From the NCBI RefSeq assembly GCF_022884085.1, contig NZ_JAGGCS010000021.1, forward strand, positions 2,509-51,051: a stretch of 48,543 bases of DNA. Reading direction: 5' to 3'. Every line of letters starts with the position of its first letter. Position 1 is the first letter of the stretch. This document shows, one piece after another, positions 1 through 6,250 of the stretch. Source of the stretch: Paenirhizobium cremeum. Its GTDB lineage: Bacteria > Pseudomonadota > Alphaproteobacteria > Rhizobiales > Rhizobiaceae. The position numbers and the translations under genes are program-made. The notes below the pieces were generated by a model. It searched no databases. It was given only the letters and a program-made list of their open reading frames with translations, and was not told where the DNA came from.

Positions 1-1020
1 GCCAAGCATGGATCGAACCACCACCGCGGCCCCCATCAGCTCGCGCCAATGGGAGATCGTCCCGCCGGGCCCGTAGTCCAAAATCTGCGGGCAGGCTTTC
101 AGGACCATCGACAGTGGGAACGCCTTAATCTGTTCCGGTTTTGCCAACGGCTGAGCAACCGCTTTGGGTTCTACTTCCAGCTCGACGGCTCCGCCCTGCT
201 CTTTTCCAGAGCTAGGATCAAGTTCATGGATGGATTCGGGTTTTGAATTCTGTATGTGACAGCCAATTTGAACAGCATTGCCGTCCATATATTGAGAATC
301 TGACTGATTTTCCAGACGGGTGAGGATTTAGGTGCGCAATAGCTGCATCTCGTCGAGGATTGCCTCCACCTGGCGACGGTCAGGATTGCGGGGGAGTCGG
401 CTGACAATGCCGACATACATGTCTTCGATGGCTTCCCAGTCGCCGTCGGCCCCCTCATCCATCGCGGCGGAGATCAGCTTGCGTACATCACGCCGGCAGA
501 TAGTCAGCGCTTCTTTGGCTCGTCTGAACTGCAGGCGCTCGGCAGCGACTTCCTGTGCCAGACCTGCAAGTTCCGCAGCACGAGCCAAAAGTGGAGAAAG
601 ATCGAATCCAAAAGCCTGCTCGATATCGCCACCCTTGTCCCGGTGAGCGTAGCGCTTGCCGTTCGGGCTATCCTTGCGCTGGATGAGCCCGGCTTCGACC
701 AAGGCAGCCAAATGCCGCCGCAAGGTCGTTCCGGTTATGCCGTGCGCTCTGACAGACAGCTGAGCATTGGATGGAAAGACCACCAATCCACTATCGCAGT
801 TGAGCTCGCTCTCTGGATAAAACGTCAGCAGTGCGTCCAGCACAGTCAGCGCCCTGTCCTGGAGGCCGAGGCGTTCACGGGCCTCACAAGCGTCGCGAAA
901 CACCTTCCATTTTTCGACCGGGCGGTTTGGTTTCGTCTCAGACGTCTGCAGCTGTCTCTTTACGAGAGCAAGCACGACCGGCCGCCGCCCAAAGGGCGTC
1001 GTTACATTTTCGGGATGCAT
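1..1020 (-). pseudogene. repC: repC, replication initiator, interrupted by in-frame TAA; 3' end outside window
   Basis: RepC is the replication initiator of repABC plasmids and acts at an origin inside its own gene. The start at 1020 gives the family's typical N-terminus (VTTPFGRRP) behind an AGGTAGG ribosome-binding site; an upstream in-frame start at 1071 is less likely. Reading stops at TAA (complement of 328-330) after about 230 codons, whereas the family is about 400 long. Beyond that TAA the same frame stays open to the window edge and reads like the normal RepC C-terminal half (ILTRLENQ, then SIHELDPSSGKEQGG, PGGTISHWRELMGAAVVVRSMLG-like). So this is a nonsense codon, not a rearrangement. 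The gene may be inactive, may work as a truncated protein, or the stop may be a sequencing error. Confidence 0.85.
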
Positions 1021-1077
1021 TTTCCTACCTTTCGAAAGGCAACAGAAAAACGCTCGCCGGAACGACGTCAAAGACTC

Positions 1078-1106
1078 TTGACGGGGATTCTGAGAAGTGC
1101 GATTCT
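1078..1106 (+). promoter_or_regulatory. Putative sigma-70 promoter of the repABC counter-transcribed RNA
   Basis: In the repB-repC gap, on the strand opposite to repC, TTGACG (1078-1083) lies 17 bases before GATTCT (1101-1106). The -35 is near consensus and the -10 is weak. Position and direction fit the known antisense RNA promoter of repABC loci. Transcription would start near 1112. Confidence 0.45.
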
Positions 1107-1111
1107 CTCAA

Positions 1112-1160
1112 CCGACCAAAGTGGAGAAGGCTCTTCGGAATTCATTTCGGAGGGCTTTTT
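1112..1160 (+). ncRNA. Counter-transcribed (incompatibility) RNA of repABC
   Basis: RepABC plasmids carry a small antisense RNA between repB and repC. It pairs with the repC leader, represses RepC and sets copy number and incompatibility. Here the 190-base gap holds a plus-strand promoter-like pair and, about 50 bases on, a hairpin with a T tract. The predicted length (about 49 nt) is close to the known size of these RNAs (about 60 nt). The start is inferred; the 3' end is set by the hairpin. Confidence 0.6.
1130..1160 (+). terminator. Rho-independent terminator of the counter-transcribed RNA
   Basis: GCTCTTCGGAA (1130-1140) pairs with TTTCGGAGGGC (1145-1155) around the loop TTCA, and TTTTT follows. 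Three of the eleven pairs are G-U in the plus-strand RNA and become A-C mismatches on the other strand. The hairpin should therefore be much stronger for the antisense RNA than for the repC leader. Confidence 0.65.
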
Positions 1161-1210
1161 CTTTGCCGATTTTGCTTCACCGTGAAACAGTCCAGCGGCT
1201 CAATTCATCA

Positions 1211-2218
1211 TCAATCCCCCTCGCGATTCTGTTTTTGAAATTGTTCGTAAAGCTCATCCAGTCTCGCTGACACAAACTTGGCGAACGCTGGAACAGCCTT
1301 TTCTTCGAAAACGATGGACGTCTTGCCATCGTTCGCTTCGATGCTCACTGCGCGCTTACCCGTCGGAGTTCTCCAAACGTCCGTCGACTCAGATCTCTTT
1401 TTGCTTACCTTGGGGTGCCCGGACAACTCACGCAGCAAGCCACTAAGACGCGCATCGCTGTCTAGCCGCTGTTCAACATATCCTCTTAGAATCTGCTGGG
1501 CCGCTTCGACCATTGATGGATTTGCAAGATGTTCGGCCAGAGCCATCCATCTGGCGCGTCCCGCCTTGGGCGCGGGGCCAATCAAGTTTACGACACTGTC
1601 CGGCAATCGTCGGGCCACCGCAATGTATCTGCTCACATCCGCTTTATCCGTAACGAGAGCAGAAATAATAGTGGCGCGGTCGCACCCACCGTCCTCCAGA
1701 TTTCGTGCAAAAAAGGCCTTTTCGATAAAGGATAGATCTTTCCGATCCAGATTTTCCCGGCCTTGGGCAATGTAGAGTTGGCTGTCAGAAAGACTTTTAA
1801 CAATTGCTCGGACAGGTCGCCCGAGCTGTTCGGCAGCTCTCAAACGGCGTCGTCCATATGCAATCTGAAACCTCCCCGCAGTTTCAGGATTTGGACGAAC
1901 AAGGATCGGCACCTGCTGCCCATGTTCAGCAATACTTGCTACCAGCGCCTCAAAATCGGGGTCGACCTCGAGCTGTATGCGATCAGTTATCTTTGAGTTA
2001 TCGATCGCAGACGGGTCGAGGGAAACGACCGGTTCACCTTCGGCCAATTGTTGCTGCAGCTTGGTTACTTGCTTGGCATTTTCCGCCATTTCATGGAGTG
2101 AGGACCCCATCGCCGATATTGCACCAGTGCGCACCCGATCAGGAGACCTGGCCGGTGACGATGCGGTGACGACCGGCTTTTTCATGAAGAGGTTGTCGAT
2201 GGAATCCTTGCGGCTCAT
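1211..2218 (-). CDS. repB: RepB, ParB-family partition protein
   Basis: RepB binds parS and works with the ATPase RepA in plasmid segregation. The 335-residue product has the usual family length. A ParB N-terminal domain carries GRRRLRAAE near residues 122-130 and ENLDRKDLS near 155-163, followed by the helix-turn-helix region (about 180-210) and a C-terminal dimerisation part. The start is preceded by TGGAG eight bases upstream. It lies between repA and repC in the usual order, with two parS palindromes in the repA-repB gap. The reading frame is intact. Confidence 0.95.
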   Translation of the reverse strand: MSRKDSIDNLFMKKPVVTASSPARSPDRVRTGAISAMGSSLHEMAENAKQVTKLQQQLAEGEPVVSLDPSAIDNSKITDRIQLEVDPDFEALVASIAEHGQQVPILVRPNPETAGRFQIAYGRRRLRAAEQLGRPVRAIVKSLSDSQLYIAQGRENLDRKDLSFIEKAFFARNLEDGGCDRATIISALVTDKADVSRYIAVARRLPDSVVNLIGPAPKAGRARWMALAEHLANPSMVEAAQQILRGYVEQRLDSDARLSGLLRELSGHPKVSKKRSESTDVWRTPTGKRAVSIEANDGKTSIVFEEKAVPAFAKFVSARLDELYEQFQKQNREGD

Positions 2219-2259
2219 GAACTTACTCCAGGATGAGAGTCCCGATCAATTGGCTCGCT

Positions 2260-2275
2260 GTTGGGAGCTCCCAAC
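2260..2275. promoter_or_regulatory. parS partition site 1
   Basis: Perfect 16-bp palindrome GTTGGGAGCTCCCAAC between repA and repB. It fits the repABC parS pattern GTTNNNNGCNNNNAAC, the binding site of RepB. An identical copy lies 58 bp away. Confidence 0.9.
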
Positions 2276-2317
2276 AAACGCGGTTCAACACTCTGGGAAG
2301 ATGGGCTGATCGGAATG

Positions 2318-2333
2318 GTTGGGAGCTCCCAAC
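2318..2333. promoter_or_regulatory. parS partition site 2
   Basis: Second identical copy of the palindrome GTTGGGAGCTCCCAAC, closer to the repA stop codon. Two sites in the repA-repB gap make a small centromere, and RepB bound there may also modulate expression of the operon. Confidence 0.9.
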
Positions 2334-2372
2334 AATCCGCGATATCATTATGTGGAGAACCGAATTGGGTAC

Positions 2373-3590
2373 TCATGCCCGACCCCAAGCCTGCTTAATC
2401 AATGTCTCAACCTCCGAGTTGACCGCCTCCAACGACTCCATCGCCCGATCATAGGTGGAGCGAGTCATGTTCTCACGACCAATCTCATAGAGGGTCTGCT
2501 TGGTCAGGCCGGCGTCCGATACCGCTGCAGACTTCAGCATGGGATTCGTCAACACGTAGTCATCAAAAAGATTACGGAGCAGAGCCGCGACCTTCGTTTG
2601 AGGAGCGTCTTGAGGCTCATATCTGGTCAATAGGTAGCGGATGAAATCATATTTGAGTTCGCCGCCAGCATCCCGCACTACACCGAGCAGATCACGCGTC
2701 ATCAAAAGGAACTGACTCATCGACGATATGTCGAGCATCTGCGGATGAATCGTGATGATCATCGCAGTCGCTGCGCACAATCCACTGAGCGTTAGGAAGC
2801 CGAGCTGAGGAGGGCAGTCAATCACGACGACGTCGTAGTTGTCGGCAACCTCGTCAAGCGCCGCCGCCACTCGTGCAAAGAACAGCGTTTCGCCTGAAGC
2901 CCCCGCGCTGAGCGCTCTGGGCGTCGTATGCTCAAACTCCATCAGTTCTAGATTACCTGGGACGAGATCCAGGCCGTCGAAGTAAGTTGGCCGGATCACC
3001 TCCGAAAGTGCGCGACGCTCTTCGTCGTAACGAATTGCAGCATATAGAGTGTGGTTTGACGCGACATCCAATTCCGGAAGAACGCCTAGCAGTGCCGAAA
3101 GACTGGCTTGTGGATCGAGATCGACGGCTAGAACGCGATAGCCCTGGAGAGCCAGAAATTGTGCCAAATGAGCTGTCGTTGTCGTTTTGCCGGACCCGCC
3201 TTTGAAGTTGGTGACGGCAAGGACTTGCAGATGCTCACCTGGGCGACGGTGAGGGACAAATTCTATCGTCTCTCTACCGCGTGTCGATTGGGCGAGCAGT
3301 CGACGAATCTGGTTGATCTCACTGAGATTATATAGGCGCCTCCCGTTACTCGTAGTTTCCGGCTGCGGTCCTTCACCAGCCAGCGTCATCTTGCGCAACG
3401 TGGAATCAGATATTCCGATCAAACGAGCAGCTTCACCCGACGTAAACTTACGGAGGACCTTTTGTGAAGTCGGCGGGAACAGCGCCTCGCTCATAGACTG
3501 AAGCTGAGAGCTCAGGAGTTCAGCCTGCGCCCCGATCGTTTCATCAGCACTTGGGAGGCTGTGCCTATTCACGTTTTTAGCCACGCTCAC
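2373..3590 (-). CDS. repA: RepA, ParA-family partition ATPase
   Basis: RepA is the Walker-type ATPase that positions the plasmid through RepB/parS and represses the repABC promoter. An N-terminal MerR-like helix-turn-helix (FTSGEAARLIGISDSTLRKM, about 49-68) precedes the deviant Walker A box KGGSGKTTT (about 130-138), the A' motif DLDPQASLS and the Walker B-like VVIDCPPQLG. At about 405 residues it has the usual length. I chose the GTG at 3590, which follows AGAGAG; a GTG at 3608 would add six residues and the start is not certain. First gene of repABC, divergent from traI. Confidence 0.93.
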   Translation of the reverse strand: MSVAKNVNRHSLPSADETIGAQAELLSSQLQSMSEALFPPTSQKVLRKFTSGEAARLIGISDSTLRKMTLAGEGPQPETTSNGRRLYNLSEINQIRRLLAQSTRGRETIEFVPHRRPGEHLQVLAVTNFKGGSGKTTTTAHLAQFLALQGYRVLAVDLDPQASLSALLGVLPELDVASNHTLYAAIRYDEERRALSEVIRPTYFDGLDLVPGNLELMEFEHTTPRALSAGASGETLFFARVAAALDEVADNYDVVVIDCPPQLGFLTLSGLCAATAMIITIHPQMLDISSMSQFLLMTRDLLGVVRDAGGELKYDFIRYLLTRYEPQDAPQTKVAALLRNLFDDYVLTNPMLKSAAVSDAGLTKQTLYEIGRENMTRSTYDRAMESLEAVNSEVETLIKQAWGRA

Positions 3591-3929
3591 GATGATCTCT
3601 CTTATCACGGATTTTAAGCCGAAACGGCCTGTTTACCGTGACGATACCTGCAACCAGTTTCTTGGCAAGGACTTAATGGTTAACGAAACCTTAATCGACG
3701 CATTGCCACCTACGGTAACCCAAACAGATTACGTATTTTATACAGTAACTTAGCATCTCCCTTGTAGCTTCCTGTTCCTCATTTGTTTTATTGTGAATCC
3801 TGCAACTTGCCGAACCCGTAAAGCAGTCGATTCCTCTGCCAAACGCATGCGGTCGCCATGTCTACCGCGACTCAGCGCGATTCTCATTTGTCGAATCCTA
3901 CAACTGCCGCTCGGTTCCGATCCGTGCAC
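3591..3929. promoter_or_regulatory. Divergent repA/traI control region
   Basis: AT-richer noncoding DNA between repA and traI. In Ti-type plasmids this interval holds the repABC and traI-trb promoters and TraR-binding tra boxes. I looked for the 18-bp palindrome around GTGCAG/CTGCAC and found only a lone GTGCAC (3924-3929), so no tra box is claimed. No TraR gene is visible in the window. Confidence 0.5.
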
Positions 3930-3962
3930 ATATCTCAATCGACTCAACATCGACGGAGATAT
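3930..3962 (+). promoter_or_regulatory. Leader hairpin covering the traI ribosome-binding site
   Basis: ATATCTC (3930-3936) is perfectly complementary to GAGATAT (3956-3962). Inside, TCGA pairs with TCGA around the loop CTCAACA, with a 2x2 internal loop (AA/CG). The 3' arm contains most of the GGAG Shine-Dalgarno sequence, and the ATG follows at 3965. The folded leader could limit traI translation, possibly in a temperature- or ligand-dependent way. This is inferred from base pairing only. Confidence 0.5.
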
Positions 3963-3964
3963 CC

Positions 3965-4591
3965 ATGCAGCTACTGGCGATTTCGACACCTCGAACCGCA
4001 AAAGAAGAGAGACTGCTCGCTGCCCAGCACGCCCTCCGGGCAAAAGTCTTCGCCGACCGGTTGGGATGGGAAGTCGACGTTGATGACGGGATGGAGATGG
4101 ATCGATTCGATGATCTACGTCCAACATACATTCTAGCTGTCGGGGGTGACGATCGTGTCCATGGCTGCGCACGGCTTCTACCCGCCACCGGGCCGACAAT
4201 GATCCAGGAGATTTTCCCGTCACTTCTTCCAGATGGGAGGCTCTTTGCTCACGCCGCAATGATCGAAAGCTCACGTTTTTGCGTCGATACGCAATCGCAA
4301 GGATCGAGTGCGCAGAGCTCCATCAACAACGTCACGCAAGCAATGTTTGCTGGCATCATCGAGTGGTCAATCGTCAACGGCTTTAGCGACATCGTCACCG
4401 TGACGGATCTGCGGTTTGAGCGGATCCTCTCCCGTGTCGGATGGCCATTGCAACGACTGGGAACACCTCAAAAGATTGGCGTCACCACGGCAATTGCAGG
4501 CGTTCTCCCCGCAGACCGCGCTTCGTTCCAGCGGTTGCAGCCACCGCACTATCGGTCGCTCATCGCTACTTCCTTCCACAAGGCCGCTTGA
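3965..4591 (+). CDS. traI: TraI, LuxI-family N-acyl-homoserine lactone synthase
   Basis: Makes the acyl-homoserine lactone signal that, with TraR, controls conjugation and copy number on Ti-like plasmids. The 208-residue product has the conserved LuxI features: a basic/aromatic N-terminal stretch RAKVFADRLGW (about 25-35), acidic residues, the RLLP motif (about 69-72) and ESSRFCVD (about 100-107). The GGAG seven bases upstream of ATG 3965 lies inside a hairpin. It heads the trb operon, with trbB starting ten bases after its stop, the usual traI-trb order. No LuxR-type receptor is seen in the window. Confidence 0.95.
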   Translation: MQLLAISTPRTAKEERLLAAQHALRAKVFADRLGWEVDVDDGMEMDRFDDLRPTYILAVGGDDRVHGCARLLPATGPTMIQEIFPSLLPDGRLFAHAAMIESSRFCVDTQSQGSSAQSSINNVTQAMFAGIIEWSIVNGFSDIVTVTDLRFERILSRVGWPLQRLGTPQKIGVTTAIAGVLPADRASFQRLQPPHYRSLIATSFHKAA

Positions 4592-4601
4592 GGACAGCCA
4601 C

Positions 4602-5579
4602 GTGACCCAGCTTCTTTCCCATCCAAGACTTGTACGCAAGCTCCAGGAGGCGCTAGGCGATCAGCTATGCGTCGCGCTCGACGACAGTAATGTCGTTGAA
4701 ATCATGCTCAATCCAGACGGCAAGCTGTTCATCGAACGGCTTGGTCACGGCGTAGCGCCTGCCGGGGAAATGTCATCCGCTGCGGCGGAGATGGTCATCG
4801 GGACTGTTGCGCACGCTCTTCAGTCCGAGGTCGATACCAATCAACCTATCATCTCCGGTGAGCTGCCAATCGGGGGGCACCGGTTCGAAGGCCTGCTGCC
4901 TCCCATCGTTGCAAAACCGGCGTTCACTATACGCCGGCGTGCCTCACGTCTCATTCCGCTCGATGACTATGTTCGCACCGGCGTCATGACAGACCTGCAA
5001 GCAGGAACGATCAGAAGCGCGATCGCCTCGCGATTGAACATCATCATTTCAGGCGGGACCGGCTCCGGGAAAACCACGCTAGCCAACGCAGTGATCGACG
5101 AAATCGTAAGAAGTGCGCCAGAGGATCGACTGGTGATCCTCGAAGATACGGCGGAGATCCGGTGCGCCGCCGAGAACGCCGTTCTTCTCCACACAAGTGA
5201 CAGCGTTGATATGGCCCGCTTGCTCAAAAGTACGATGCGCCTTCGACCTGATCGCATCGTCGTCGGCGAGGTGCGCGATGGCGCAGCCCTCACGCTTCTT
5301 AAAGCCTGGAACACAGGGCATCCGGGCGGCGTCGCAACCATCCACTCCAACACCGCCATGTCCGCACTCCGCCGGCTTGAACAACTCACGGCAGAGGCAA
5401 GCCAACAGCCAATGCATGAAGTCATTGGTGAGGCCGTTGACCTCATCGTTTCGATCGAGCGCACGCCCCGCGGCAGGAGAGTCCGTGACATCATAACCGT
5501 CGAGCGTTTTGCCAAAGGCGAATACGAAATCCAGTCCGAGCACCTTACGGAAGAACAGGAAGCCCGTCATGTTGCGTAA
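4602..5579 (+). CDS. trbB: TrbB, conjugal transfer secretion ATPase (VirB11 family)
   Basis: Hexameric cytoplasmic ATPase that powers the mating-pair-formation type IV secretion channel. Starting from GTG 4602 gives 325 residues with the family N-terminus (HPRLVRKLQEALGDQL). Visible motifs are Walker A GGTGSGKTT, the Asp box ILEDTAEIRC, Walker B-region RLRPDRIVVGEVRDGAA and the His-box context GGVATIHSNTA. An ATG in the same frame at 4416 lies inside traI and is rejected. It overlaps trbC by 11 bases, suggesting coupled translation. Confidence 0.95.
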   Translation: MTQLLSHPRLVRKLQEALGDQLCVALDDSNVVEIMLNPDGKLFIERLGHGVAPAGEMSSAAAEMVIGTVAHALQSEVDTNQPIISGELPIGGHRFEGLLPPIVAKPAFTIRRRASRLIPLDDYVRTGVMTDLQAGTIRSAIASRLNIIISGGTGSGKTTLANAVIDEIVRSAPEDRLVILEDTAEIRCAAENAVLLHTSDSVDMARLLKSTMRLRPDRIVVGEVRDGAALTLLKAWNTGHPGGVATIHSNTAMSALRRLEQLTAEASQQPMHEVIGEAVDLIVSIERTPRGRRVRDIITVERFAKGEYEIQSEHLTEEQEARHVA

Positions 5580-5949
5580 GACCAATGTTTTCGCTTTTTC
5601 AGTAATAGCAACTCATTTTGCCTTCGTGGTGCCGGCGATGGCGAGCTCAGGTGGTGGCAGCCTTCCTTGGGAAGGTCCTCTGGAGCAGATCCAGCAATCG
5701 ATCACAGGTCCAGTCGCTGGATACATCGCGCTCGCAGCCGTTGCCATCGCTGGCGGTATGTTAATCTTCGGCGGCGAACTCAACGATTTCGCGCGCAGGC
5801 TGATGTACGTCGTCCTGGTCGCCGGCATTCTGCTCGGTGCGACGACGATCGTCGGCCTCTTTGGCGCCACCGGTGCATCGATCGGCATTTCGGAGAAAGT
5901 CACCTCTACCTTCCCAGCTATAAAATCAGGGGAGGGCACAGATGGCTGA
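5569..5949 (+). CDS. trbC: TrbC, pilin-like subunit of the mating pair apparatus
   Basis: TrbC is the precursor of the conjugative pilin (VirB2-like). The 126-residue product has an N-terminal export signal ending near AMASSGGGSLPWEGPLEQ, then two hydrophobic segments (GYIALAAVAIAGGMLIFGGE and LMYVVLVAGILLGATTIVGL), as in cyclic pilins. ATG 5569 overlaps the end of trbB; upstream in-frame codons would add residues that are not typical. Its end overlaps trbD by eight bases. Confidence 0.92.
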   Translation: MLRKTNVFAFSVIATHFAFVVPAMASSGGGSLPWEGPLEQIQQSITGPVAGYIALAAVAIAGGMLIFGGELNDFARRLMYVVLVAGILLGATTIVGLFGATGASIGISEKVTSTFPAIKSGEGTDG

Positions 5950-6241
5950 AGCTGCCTCAAGACTGCAACGAAATCGCATTCATCGCGCGCTGTCGCGTCC
6001 GAACCTTTTGATGGGCGCCGACCGCGAGCTGGTGCTGATCACCGGGCTCGCCGCCGTGATCCTGATCTTCGTTGTCCTGACGGTCTACTCGGCGCTCTTC
6101 GGTGTGGCCGTCTGGATCGTCATCGTCGGTCTGCTTCGCATGATGGCCAAATCCGATCCGCTGATGCGGCAGGTCTATGCCCGTCACATTTCCTACAAGC
6201 CCCACTACCGGCCAACGGCCGCGCCGTGGCGAAGATACTGA
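5942..6241 (+). CDS. trbD: TrbD, small inner-membrane VirB3-like protein
   Basis: The 99-residue TrbD protein of the type IV conjugation system. Two adjacent membrane segments (LVLITGLAAVILIFVVLTVY and the following ALFGVAVWIVIVGLL) are flanked by basic termini, and the tail KSDPLMRQVYARHISYKPHYR is typical for the family. It overlaps trbC and lies nine bases before trbE. It probably works with the TrbE ATPase at the membrane. Confidence 0.92.
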   Translation: MAEAASRLQRNRIHRALSRPNLLMGADRELVLITGLAAVILIFVVLTVYSALFGVAVWIVIVGLLRMMAKSDPLMRQVYARHISYKPHYRPTAAPWRRY

Positions 6242-6250
6242 GGTGTCCTG

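Noticed and set aside
3609..3964. tra box (TraR-binding palindrome) upstream of traI
   Set aside because: Expected from Ti-plasmid layout, but only a single GTGCAC half-site-like sequence is present; no 18-bp dyad found by eye.
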